Shown here one piece after another: positions 1 to 6,573 of a stretch of DNA of 64,000 nt. The translations under genes and the position numbers were made by a program. How positions within the stretch are numbered: position 1 is the first letter of the stretch; each line of letters begins with the position of its first letter. The notes below the pieces were generated by a model. That model did no database searches. It worked only from the letters and a program-made list of their open reading frames with translations, and was not told where the DNA came from. Source of the DNA: an uncultured Faecalibacterium sp. (GTDB taxonomy: Bacteria > Bacillota > Clostridia > Oscillospirales > Ruminococcaceae); assembly GCA_934503275.1 (NCBI GenBank), contig CAKSVD010000009.1, forward strand, positions 1 through 64,000, given 5' to 3'.

Positions 1-780
1 GGGCTTCTTCATGATCTCGAACTCCTTGTTGCCGACAAAGATGCTGGAGTTGCCGGGAGCGACCTTCATGTTCAGCATAGCGCCGATCAGGTTGGCCACC
101 TTCATGGCCTCCTCCTCGTTGTCGGTGTTGATGCCGACGTGCAGCAGCTTCAGGCCCAGCATGGTGTCAACAGCTTCCTTGCTCTGTGCGGTGATCTTTG
201 CCCAGTCGCCGGCCTTGATCACATCGCTCTTGCACATCCAGGTGCCGCCCACGGCAAAGATCTGGTCGTAGCCCAGATAATCGTTGACGTTCTTGGCGTT
301 GACGCCGCCGGTGCACATCCAACGTGCGCCCTTCAGGGCAGCGCCGATGTTCTTCAGCATACCCACGCCGCCGTTTGCCTCGGCGGGGAAGAACTTCAGA
401 GCCTCGCAGCCCATATTCATGGCCTGCTGCATCTCGCCTGCGGAGCAGGTGCCGGGCATCATGATGCCGCCCTTGGCGATGACGTGCTTGCAGACCTCGG
501 GGTCGAAGCCGGGAGCAACGATGAAGGAAGCACCGGCAGCCATGGCACGGTCAGCCTGCTCGCAGGTCAGAACGGTGCCGGCACCCAGCAGCATCTCGGG
601 CATCTCCTCGTGGATCTTGCGGATGCACTCTTCAGCACAGGCAGTGCGGAAGGTGACCTCAGCTGCGGGCAGACCGCCCTCAGCCAGAGCCTTGCACAGG
701 GGCAGGGCCTCATCAACGCTGTTAAAAGCGATAACAGGGATAATGCCGATCTGATAGACCTTTTCTACGATGGGATTCAT
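1..780 (-). CDS. eda: KDPG/KHG aldolase with C-terminal VOC-like extension (partial, runs off left edge)
   Basis: Class I aldolase that splits 2-keto-3-deoxy-6-phosphogluconate, and usually 4-hydroxy-2-oxoglutarate, releasing pyruvate at the end of hexuronate breakdown. Start is the ATG ending at 780 behind an AGGAGA site. Visible motifs are AEVTFR (Glu41), GAGTVLT (67-72) and the Schiff-base lysine in ALKFFPAE (Lys129). Plain Eda proteins are about 210 residues, but this frame is still open after 260. From about residue 205 the sequence changes to a stretch beginning LLHVGINTDNEEEA that resembles a glyoxalase/VOC fold, as in the longer Clostridial bifunctional aldolases. The fold assignment is inference and the C terminus lies outside the window. 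It has its own promoter; no sugar kinase is visible beside it. Confidence 0.9.
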   Translation of the reverse strand, partial: MNPIVEKVYQIGIIPVIAFNSVDEALPLCKALAEGGLPAAEVTFRTACAEECIRKIHEEMPEMLLGAGTVLTCEQADRAMAAGASFIVAPGFDPEVCKHVIAKGGIMMPGTCSAGEMQQAMNMGCEALKFFPAEANGGVGMLKNIGAALKGARWMCTGGVNAKNVNDYLGYDQIFAVGGTWMCKSDVIKAGDWAKITAQSKEAVDTMLGLKLLHVGINTDNEEEAMKVANLIGAMLNMKVAPGNSSIFVGNKEFEIMKKP

Positions 781-868
781 AACGCATTTCTCCTTTTATA
801 TTTGAACTCTCTCGGTGCGTCGGGCTTGCTCCTGTGGGCGCAATACCCCCATACGCGCTTATAGTACT

Positions 869-897
869 AGTATAAACGAACAGCCCGTCTTTGGTAA
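869..897 (-). promoter_or_regulatory. Promoter of the KDPG aldolase gene
   Basis: On the minus strand TTACCA (892-897) is followed after 17 bp by TATACT (869-874), about 90 bp before the aldolase ATG. The -35 is weak. A TGTATACA palindrome lies upstream at 931-938 and could bind a GntR-type regulator (inference). Confidence 0.5.
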
Positions 898-1017
898 TGC
901 TCAACAAGCACAATGTTTGGCATAATAGCTTGTATACATTGCACAAAAATGACGAATGACCCGAAAAAACGGGGCAAAACCCGGTAAAAATGCTGGAAAA
1001 TCGCTGCAAAAAATGGC

Positions 1018-1926
1018 TCATATTCCAAGGGTTTCCAGTATCTCGGCTACGCCGTCGTGGTCGCAGTCGGCCCTGCTGACAAGGTGCGCCAGCGCCCGGA
1101 GCTCCGGCATCCCGTTGGCCATCACAGCGGCCACCCCGGCCTTTTGCAGCATGGCGCGGTCGTTCTCGCTGTCGCCGACCGCAAGGGTGCATCCGTGCGG
1201 GACGCCCAGCCGGTCGGCCAGCGCGCGCAGCGCCTCGCCCTTGTCCACACTGGCGGCGGTCACCTCCACGTTTCTCGGCGACCCCTGCACGACCTCCACA
1301 CCCGGGATAGCGTAAAAGCGGGGCAGCGCAGCCGCAGCCTGCTGCGGGGTTTCAAAAAATACGCAGAGCTTTTCAATGGCAAAGGCGTTGCGGCTCATCC
1401 ACTCGGCTGCGTCCCGCAGAATGGTAAAGCGTCCATCGTTGGGCTGGCGCGCCTCGGTGCTGTCCCTTTTTGCTGCCCAAGCAGCGGCCAGCGCTATGCT
1501 GCGGGCATCGGTACAGGCGTATCCGTCCGAAAAAATGCGCAGGTCGGCGTGGCAGCTTTCGCAGACCGCAAAGGCCTCGCGGGCAGTTTCCACCGGCATC
1601 AGGCTGTGCAGCAGACAGACCGGGGTGCTGGTGCGGTGCTCTTTTGCGTTGAAATAGCGGCTGTACACTGCGCCCATGGGGTCATTGCCCAAGTCCCACA
1701 CGGCGGCACCGTTGCAGGTGATGACGTAGCGGATGCCGGGCAGCTGCGCCACCTCCGGAGGCAGACTGGCCAGCGGACGCCCGGTGGCGGGCACGATGTA
1801 CACGCCCTTGTCCACGGCGGCCTGCAAGGCGGCGCGGGTGCGGGGTGTGACGTGCCCCTCGCGGTTCAGCAGGGTGCCGTCCAGATCCAGTGCGACCAGA
1901 CGGATGGCGGGAAATTCTTGTGGCAT
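1018..1926 (-). CDS. Cof-type HAD-IIB family phosphatase
   Basis: Predicted cytoplasmic haloacid-dehalogenase phosphatase acting on small phosphorylated metabolites such as sugar phosphates; substrate not predictable. 302 residues, normal for Cof/YbiV-like enzymes. Motif I is LDLDGTLLN (Asp14/Asp16), motif II is VPATGRP near residue 47, and motif IV is VGDSENDRAML near residue 247; the C2 cap lies between. The ATG at 1926 follows AAGGAG. The gene is monocistronic and divergent from the PAP2 phosphatase at 2048, and the two promoters overlap in the 120-bp gap. Confidence 0.92.
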   Translation of the reverse strand: MPQEFPAIRLVALDLDGTLLNREGHVTPRTRAALQAAVDKGVYIVPATGRPLASLPPEVAQLPGIRYVITCNGAAVWDLGNDPMGAVYSRYFNAKEHRTSTPVCLLHSLMPVETAREAFAVCESCHADLRIFSDGYACTDARSIALAAAWAAKRDSTEARQPNDGRFTILRDAAEWMSRNAFAIEKLCVFFETPQQAAAALPRFYAIPGVEVVQGSPRNVEVTAASVDKGEALRALADRLGVPHGCTLAVGDSENDRAMLQKAGVAAVMANGMPELRALAHLVSRADCDHDGVAEILETLGI

Positions 1927-1962
1927 GACATACTCCTTTTATAATAAGATCCAGTTTATTTT

Positions 1963-1991
1963 ATTGTATCGCAGGTGCAGCAATTGCGCAA
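1963..1991 (-). promoter_or_regulatory. Promoter of the HAD phosphatase gene (overlapping divergent pair)
   Basis: Minus-strand TTGCGC (1986-1991), 17-bp spacer, TACAAT (1963-1968). Its -35 shares the palindrome TTGCGCAA (1984-1991) with the -35 of the plus-strand promoter. Confidence 0.75.
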
Positions 1992-2012
1992 GTGGATGGA
2001 ATGTGCTATAAT
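1984..2012 (+). promoter_or_regulatory. Promoter of the PAP2 phosphatase gene (overlapping divergent pair)
   Basis: TTGCGC (1984-1989), 17-bp spacer, perfect TATAAT (2007-2012). The -35 hexamer overlaps by four bases the -35 of the opposing promoter. Confidence 0.8.
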
Positions 2013-2047
2013 AACACGTCAATTCACATAAAAATAGGAGAAACGAC

Positions 2048-2689
2048 ATGAAGCTTAGCCAACTGCGCAGCCGGTGCCGCCCGCACCTGTGGTACCAGCT
2101 GTACTGGGTGGTGTACCTGATCTGGTTCTTCTGGCTGGATCTCACCGTCACCGTCCCGAAATATATCATTCACAGCCCGCTGGACGATCTGATCCCCTTC
2201 AACGAGTGGTTCGTGCTTCCCTATTGCAGCTGGTTTCTGCTGCTGGCGGGGGTAACGGCGGCACTGTGGTGGTGCGATACTGCCAGCTACGATAAACTTT
2301 GCCTGACCATGTTTTCCGGCATGACCTTCTGCCTGATCCTGTATATGCTCCTGCCCAACGGGCTGGAACTGCGCCCCGCCGTGGAGACCCTTGGCCGGGA
2401 TAACCCGGCGCTGCGGGTCATGCAGCTGCTGTGGAAAGCGGATGCCGCCGTAAACGTCTGCCCCTCCATCCACTGCCAGAGTTCTGCCTGCATGGCAATG
2501 GCCTTCAGCCACAGCAAGCTGGCAGAGGGCAAGCCTTTGCGCAAGGTGCTGGCATGGGCGTGGGCGGCGCTGATCTGCCTGTCCACCGTGTTCACCAAGC
2601 AGCACTCGGTCATTGATGTGGCCTGCGGCTTGGCGGTGGCTTTTGTGTGGCTGCCGGTGGTGTACCGCCCGGTGCGTGCACTTCATTGA
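2048..2689 (+). CDS. PAP2-family membrane phosphatase
   Basis: Predicted integral membrane phosphatase of the type 2 phosphatidic acid phosphatase family, which dephosphorylates lipid phosphates or undecaprenyl pyrophosphate. 213 residues with several hydrophobic segments (about 18-33, 58-75, 88-103, 166-182, 190-206). The motifs are recognisable but relaxed: NGLELRP (104-110) for the first, PSIH (139-142) for PSGH, and a last motif with His186 and Asp190 in STVFTKQHSVID. The usual Arg of SRxxxxxHxxxD is replaced by Thr, so activity should not be assumed. The ATG follows ATAGGAGAAACGAC. Substrate unknown. Confidence 0.85.
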   Translation: MKLSQLRSRCRPHLWYQLYWVVYLIWFFWLDLTVTVPKYIIHSPLDDLIPFNEWFVLPYCSWFLLLAGVTAALWWCDTASYDKLCLTMFSGMTFCLILYMLLPNGLELRPAVETLGRDNPALRVMQLLWKADAAVNVCPSIHCQSSACMAMAFSHSKLAEGKPLRKVLAWAWAALICLSTVFTKQHSVIDVACGLAVAFVWLPVVYRPVRALH

Positions 2690-2734
2690 ACAAAATAGCA
2701 AAAAATCGAGAGCAATTTTCGGTTGCTCCTGCTA

Positions 2735-2763
2735 TTGACAGTTGCCCGGCAGTTGGGTAATAT
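2735..2763 (+). promoter_or_regulatory. Promoter of the GntR-family regulator
   Basis: TTGACA (2735-2740), 17-bp spacer, TAATAT (2758-2763). The AT-rich run just downstream (2764-2790) is a plausible autoregulatory site, but no clean palindrome was found. Confidence 0.8.
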
Positions 2764-2824
2764 GGTCATATACTAATATATTACAAGTTTTACCACCAAC
2801 TGACCCCGAAGGGAGAACACTGCA

Positions 2825-3499
2825 ATGGCATCTTTGAGTGCGAGGGAACAGGCGTATCAGACCATCCGAAGCCGGATCATCACCATGGAACTGAAGCCCG
2901 GCGACCCCCTGAACGACAGGGAGCTTGCGGAGCAGATGGGCATCAGCCGCACCCCCATGCGGGAGGCGCTGATCATGCTTAACATTGCCCACATGGTGGA
3001 TATCAAGCCGCAAAGCGGCACCCATGTGGCCCCCATTGACCTGAAGCGGATGGAACTGGAGCAGTTTGCCCGCTTTACCCTTGAAAAAGAGATCTTGAAC
3101 CGGGTGCGCGGACGCCTGACCGACCAGCAGGAGCAGGAGTACCGGCAGATCATTGAGAACTACCGCCTGCTGGAGGCGGACCTGACCCAGCCCAGCCGCG
3201 AGACCCGCCTGCTGGAACTGGACAACCAGTTCCACCGCAAGGCCTTTGAGATCACCGGCATGGAGGCGCATTTTGACCATATGCTGGGTGAGTTGCAGCA
3301 CGTTGAGCGCATCCGCAAGTTCAGCCTGCAGACCAACGAGAACAAATCCGTCTGCGCCGCCCACACCCGCATTCTGGAAATGGTGCTGCATGGCACCGCC
3401 GATGAACTGGGCGAGGCGCTGGAAAGCCACCTGAACCGCTATAAGCTTTCGGTGGAGCAGGCCCGCAGCGTCCATCCGGAGTATTTCACCGAAGGGTAA
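2825..3499 (+). CDS. GntR family regulator, FadR/FCD type
   Basis: DNA-binding regulator of 224 residues. The N-terminal winged helix spans about 10-75 with the recognition region LAEQMGISRTPMREAL. The C-terminal all-helical FCD ligand domain carries its metal/ligand residues in LDNQFHRKAF and in a later His (AAHTRILEMV). FCD regulators typically sense organic or sugar acids and control hexuronate, lactate or fatty-acid genes; the ligand here is not predictable. Start ATG follows GGGAGAACACTGCA. It stands alone in its transcription unit. A link to the KDPG aldolase 2 kb away is possible but unsupported beyond proximity. Confidence 0.9.
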   Translation: MASLSAREQAYQTIRSRIITMELKPGDPLNDRELAEQMGISRTPMREALIMLNIAHMVDIKPQSGTHVAPIDLKRMELEQFARFTLEKEILNRVRGRLTDQQEQEYRQIIENYRLLEADLTQPSRETRLLELDNQFHRKAFEITGMEAHFDHMLGELQHVERIRKFSLQTNENKSVCAAHTRILEMVLHGTADELGEALESHLNRYKLSVEQARSVHPEYFTEG

Positions 3500-3567
3500 A
3501 ATATCGCTTGCCGCCGCGCGGATGTTTCCGCAGAAAACCAGCACGGCAGATGTTGTTTGCCATTATG

Positions 3568-3684
3568 GCCCCTCCTGTGAAAAAGTGGTTTCAAAACACC
3601 CGCAGGTGTTTTGAAACCCCGAAATTTAAAATATTCTTTCCGCTGAATATGCCCAGAGCAACGCGGAGGGCATTTCCAATCGTC
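3568..3684 (+). repeat. Covarying-hairpin repeat element, copy 1
   Basis: Member of the dispersed intergenic family. It opens with the conserved CCCCTCCTGTGAAAAA. Then comes a perfect 14-bp stem (3587-3600 with 3605-3618) closed by a CGCA loop, a conserved AT-rich stretch, CCGCTGAATATG, a second stem ATGCCC/GGGCAT (3649-3654 with 3668-3673), and the terminal AATCGTC. Confidence 0.85.
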
Positions 3685-3705
3685 TTGCTTATCGAATATA
3701 AAAAA

Positions 3706-3748
3706 GCCCGCCGGCAGAGCAGTGCATCGCTGTCTGTCGGCGGGTTTT
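3706..3748 (-). terminator. Bidirectional terminator after the membrane protein gene
   Basis: Stem CCCGCCGGCAGA (3707-3718) with TCTGTCGGCGGG (3733-3744). On the minus strand it is followed by a run of six T; on the plus strand by TTTTC. It ends the gene at 3772-4446. Confidence 0.85.
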
Positions 3749-3771
3749 CTGTTAAGCAGCAGGGGAAAAGG

Positions 3772-4446
3772 TTAGTTCTGCTTGCCGGCCTCGGCCTTCA
3801 TGGCGTTGTAGCCGATGAGCACGGTCCAGACGTAGGCGCAGGTCTTGGGGATCATCAGCATACCGATCAGGGGGTTGACGTCTGCCCACAGCACCACGGG
3901 GATATAGAAGCCGAAGCTCAGCACGATGGTCAGCCACATCCAGCGGAAGGCCTTATCGTTGTTCTGCTTGGCGCTGCGGTAGAACAGCACGATGATCAGC
4001 AGACCCAACAGAGCAAAGGGCACGTTGCGCAGAATGCCCCATGCCAGCGGGGTGTGGTTGGTGAGCCACTGGTTCTGCGGCATCATGCACAGCACAACGC
4101 GCACAGCGGACAGGGCGTACACCGCAGCGGTCACGTTCTTCTGCCCCTCGATCTGGTAGCGCTTGCGCCAGACGTAGTACAGCAGCACATAGAACACGGT
4201 CATGGTCACAGAGGTGATCCACTTGCCCAGACCCAGCGGCACAGCGTAGCTTTCCAGACCGGTGGTGCACAGTGCCAGTGCGCGGGGCACCAGATGGAAG
4301 GAATCGCCCGCGCCCAGCACAACGGCCATCAGGCCGAACAGGCGAAACTGGGTGCCGGCCTTGCTGCCGCGGATCATGCGGATGCCCACCGTGAGCACGG
4401 TGACCAGATAGAAGATGTCGAAAACGGTCTCAATGATTGCTCTCAT
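3772..4446 (-). CDS. Polytopic membrane protein of unknown function, probable TetR target
   Basis: 224 residues with about seven hydrophobic helices and no catalytic motif I recognise; a short KAEAGKQN tail ends the protein. I do not recognise the family by name. ATG at 4446 is preceded by AAAGGAG. The gene lies just downstream of, and in the same direction as, the TetR regulator at 4640-5221. They are separated by a strong terminator and a 190-bp gap that holds a second copy of the TetR operator-like repeat. It is therefore probably induced when TetR releases its ligand. An efflux or solute-export role is only a guess. Confidence 0.8.
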   Translation of the reverse strand: MRAIIETVFDIFYLVTVLTVGIRMIRGSKAGTQFRLFGLMAVVLGAGDSFHLVPRALALCTTGLESYAVPLGLGKWITSVTMTVFYVLLYYVWRKRYQIEGQKNVTAAVYALSAVRVVLCMMPQNQWLTNHTPLAWGILRNVPFALLGLLIIVLFYRSAKQNNDKAFRWMWLTIVLSFGFYIPVVLWADVNPLIGMLMIPKTCAYVWTVLIGYNAMKAEAGKQN

Positions 4447-4548
4447 GCGTTATTCTCCTTTGTTTGGATCGCAGGTTTGATTTTGATTTTATAGCGAACC
4501 GGCGCGGCACAGCCCATACCGGAGGCATCGAAGGGAAAAGGGCTTGCA

Positions 4549-4593
4549 GTAGTATGGTCTGCGGGGCACGAAAATCAAGTTGAACTATGTTCA
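4549..4593 (-). promoter_or_regulatory. TetR operator-like site and promoter upstream of the membrane protein gene
   Basis: TGAACTATGTTCA (4581-4593) is an inverted repeat that matches the site at the tetR promoter in its TGAAC and TGTTC halves. It sits immediately upstream of a minus-strand TTGATT and, about 16 bp on, CATACT. The hexamers are weaker evidence than the repeat. Confidence 0.6.
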
Positions 4594-4605
4594 CATTGAG
4601 GCTTA

Positions 4606-4636
4606 AAAAAATCCCACAGGATCGTGGGATGTTTTT
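4606..4636 (-). terminator. Terminator of the TetR gene
   Basis: Stem ATCCCAC (4611-4617) with GTGGGAT (4624-4630), followed on the minus strand by seven T. It lies directly after the TAA stop. Confidence 0.9.
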
Positions 4637-4639
4637 TGC

Positions 4640-5221
4640 TTAATAAATGGTTCTGCGTACGATCTCCAGCACCGCAGAGGGGTCGAAACTCTGCTGCACC
4701 ACCGCAGACAGCATCAGGGAGAACAGAATGCCCGCAAACTGCTCCGGGGTGAACTGCTCGGTAAAGGCGTCCGGACGGATCTTGGCATCATGGCGCAGCA
4801 CGTTGCACAAGGCGTCCAGAATGTGCTGCCATGTCTGCCGCATCTGCTGCTTGCCGTCGGCAGTGTCCTGCTGCACAAAGCCCAGTGCGTGGTGGGTGAA
4901 GAAGCCGGGATACTGCTGGCAGCCGTATTCCATCTGCCGGTACATCCACCGGATGCAGGACAAGGTATCCTGAAACACGGCTTCGTCCTCCGGGTGGTGG
5001 AAGATGTCGTTCCAGATGCTTTCCACGGCCGCGCTTACCAGCTCCGTCTTGGAGCCGAAGTAGTTGTAGATGCAGCCCACGGAGACCCCGCAGGCGGCTG
5101 CGACCGCACGGATGTTGACCGCTGCCCAGCCGTTCTGCTGGATCAGTTCCCGGCTGGTTTTCAGGATGTCCGCTTTGGACGTTGCCATTGGATTCGTACG
5201 CTCACCTCCCAACATGAACAT
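4640..5221 (-). CDS. TetR/AcrR family transcriptional regulator
   Basis: Homodimeric one-component repressor. N-terminal helix-turn-helix IRAVAAACGVSVGCIYNYFG is followed by a ligand-binding helical domain ending near residue 193. Two starts are possible: the ATG at 5221, which lies within about 10 bases of the predicted transcription start and has no ribosome site, or the internal ATG twelve codons in (5188), which follows GGAGGT at a long spacing of 15. The second gives a more usual N terminus (MATSKADIL). The promoter carries an operator-like repeat consistent with autorepression. The likely second target is the membrane protein downstream. Confidence 0.9.
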   Translation of the reverse strand: MFMLGGERTNPMATSKADILKTSRELIQQNGWAAVNIRAVAAACGVSVGCIYNYFGSKTELVSAAVESIWNDIFHHPEDEAVFQDTLSCIRWMYRQMEYGCQQYPGFFTHHALGFVQQDTADGKQQMRQTWQHILDALCNVLRHDAKIRPDAFTEQFTPEQFAGILFSLMLSAVVQQSFDPSAVLEIVRRTIY

Positions 5222-5264
5222 TGTTCGTGCTGCACAGTATACAACGGCAGTAGGCTGCTGTCAA
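5216..5264 (-). promoter_or_regulatory. tetR promoter with overlapping operator
   Basis: Minus-strand TTGACA (5259-5264), 17-bp spacer, TATACT (5236-5241), close to consensus. The inverted repeat GAACATTGTTC (5216-5226) covers the start-site region and matches the repeat at 4581-4593. Confidence 0.85.
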
Positions 5265-5533
5265 GGGGGGAAAATAAATTTTTTCGTCCGCTCCCCGGCG
5301 GGCGCACAGGGGCAGACCGGAGCATCAATGATTTGCTTCAAGTTTGCATTACCTAAAATGTGCCAAATTCATGTCAAAACGGTAACAGTTCTTACTTCAT
5401 CGTTGTTTTTTGACGAAAAAAGCTTGCTTTTTTCGTCAATGTGCGTATAATAAGAGAACATCAGGCCAACCAAGGCAGTTGGTATGCTGCTGGAGGCCTG
5501 ACACCAACATAAGAATAAAAAGGAGATATCCCT
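5222..5533 (+). promoter_or_regulatory. Intergenic region with lipoprotein promoter, overlapping 14-bp inverted repeat and structured leader
   Basis: TTGCTT (5424-5429), 16-bp spacer, TATAAT (5446-5451). A perfect inverted repeat with 14-bp arms (5410-5423 and 5426-5439, two-base loop) covers the -35 and looks like an operator. The transcript should begin near 5458 with a stem TCAGGCC (5461-5467) pairing with GGCCTGA (5495-5501) around a smaller CCAAC/GTTGG hairpin, a possible mRNA-stabilising 5' structure. The left part holds the divergent tetR promoter. Confidence 0.7.
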
Positions 5534-6028
5534 ATGAAGCTCAAGACTGTTGCAATTGCCGCTGCCGCTCTGGCACTGGCTGTCGGCATGACCGCCTGCG
5601 GCGGCTCTGCCTCTACCGCTGCATCCTCCACCGCATCCTCTGCTGCTGCCTCTTCCGTGGCTGCTTCCTCCGAGGCTGCCTCCTCTGTGGCTGCTTCCTC
5701 TGAGGCCGAGGCTACTTCTGCCGAGTACACTGTGTACAACACCACCGGCAGCAAGGTGACCGAGTTGTACCTGTACGATGCAGGCTCTGAGGACAAGGGC
5801 GAGAACCTGGCAGGCGAGGGTCTGGCTGACGGCGAGAGCATCGTCATCACCCGCGATGTCGAGGCTGACAAGCAGGCTGACGTTGTCTACGTTCTGGAGT
5901 TCACCACCGAGGACGGCAATACCCAGAGCTTTGACACCCTGCACTACGAAGTGGCTCCCATCTCTCTGAAGAGCGTGGACGCCGCTGCCGGTGCTACCGC
6001 TATTGCTTTCGAGGCTCCCCAGAAGTAA
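5534..6028 (+). CDS. Small secreted lipoprotein with Ser/Ala-rich linker
   Basis: 164-residue predicted lipoprotein of unknown function. Signal peptide (KLKT then a hydrophobic run) ends in the lipobox VGMTAC, giving a lipidated Cys21. Residues 24-60 are a Ser/Ala/Glu linker with two nearly identical SSVAASSEA units. The C-terminal ~100 residues form a beta-rich domain starting AEYTVYNTTGSKVTELYLY. Codon choice is rich in GCT, TCT and TCC, unlike the GC3-rich neighbours but like the binding-protein gene at 60597. That suggests very high expression. A strong AGGAGATATCCCT ribosome site and a strong terminator bracket it as a single gene. Confidence 0.85.
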   Translation: MKLKTVAIAAAALALAVGMTACGGSASTAASSTASSAAASSVAASSEAASSVAASSEAEATSAEYTVYNTTGSKVTELYLYDAGSEDKGENLAGEGLADGESIVITRDVEADKQADVVYVLEFTTEDGNTQSFDTLHYEVAPISLKSVDAAAGATAIAFEAPQK

Positions 6029-6055
6029 GAGCAAACCCTTACATCCGCAAACAGA

Positions 6056-6092
6056 AAAAGGCTGCTGCACCGTGCGTGCAGCAGCCTTTTTT
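6056..6092 (+). terminator. Terminator of the small lipoprotein gene
   Basis: Perfect 15-bp stem AAAAGGCTGCTGCAC (6056-6070) with GTGCAGCAGCCTTTT (6076-6090), followed by TTG. Confidence 0.93.
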
Positions 6093-6101
6093 GTTAAAGT
6101 A

Positions 6102-6309
6102 GACGATTTGGAATGCGCTCCGCGTTCGCTTTGCGCATAAATAGCGGAAAGAAGAATTTTATTTGTAGTTCCGAAACGCCTGCGGAGTTTGGCGGGGCAA
6201 AGCCCCTCCATCTGCTAACGCAGACCACTCCGCTACTCGAAAGCCCCACTGGGGCTTTCATTGCTGCGCAACCGCAGCCTTTTCGGAACTACTTTTTCAC
6301 AGGGAGGAG
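6102..6309 (-). repeat. Covarying-hairpin repeat element, copy 2 (with nested insert)
   Basis: Minus-orientation copy. Hairpin 2 arms are ATGCGC (6113-6118) and GCGCAT (6133-6138). The hairpin 1 position has outer arms GTAGTTCCGAAA (6165-6176) and TTTCGGAACTAC (6281-6292). Between them is an insert of about 100 bp with three hairpins: GGGGC/GCCCC (6194-6206), TCTGC/GCAGA (6211-6224) and AAAGCCCC/GGGGCTTT (6240-6258). The conserved end CTTTTTCACAGGGAGGAG closes it. Confidence 0.85.
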
Positions 6310-6339
6310 CGTAGCGGTTGACAGGTGGTTTTCCTTTAT

Positions 6340-6433
6340 GACCCCTCCTGTGAAAATGGGATAGCGGAACGCCCGCAGGCGTTCTGCTATCCCGAAATTT
6401 AAAATAATTTTTCCGCTGAATATGGCTAGAGCG
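6340..6433 (+). repeat. Covarying-hairpin repeat element, copy 3 (3' part disrupted)
   Basis: Begins GACCCCTCCTGTGAAAA, then a 16-bp stem with one G-T pair (6358-6373 with 6378-6393) and loop CGCA, the AT-rich conserved run, and CCGCTGAATATGGC. The 3' arm of hairpin 2 is missing. Element-like scraps recur at about 6463-6475 (CAGGGAGGAG) and 6549-6570 (CGGAGCGCATTC), so 6340-6570 looks like a mosaic of broken copies. Confidence 0.75.
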
Positions 6434-6573
6434 CAACGACGACGACCGCCGCCAGCGGCGGAAACAGGGAGGAGTTGTTGGGGCAGCGGCCAGCAAGACG
6501 CGAGTGCCGCCCAAGGCACGATGCGGATGCTGGGTGCCGCAACCCGATAGCGGAGCGCATTCAAATGGTTCTA
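6434..6573. other. Mosaic intergenic remnant downstream of the J-domain gene
   Basis: No convincing gene. It contains a CCGCCGC/GCGGCGG hairpin near 6448-6463 and short pieces of the repeat family's two ends, which suggests recombination between nearby copies. Confidence 0.5.
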
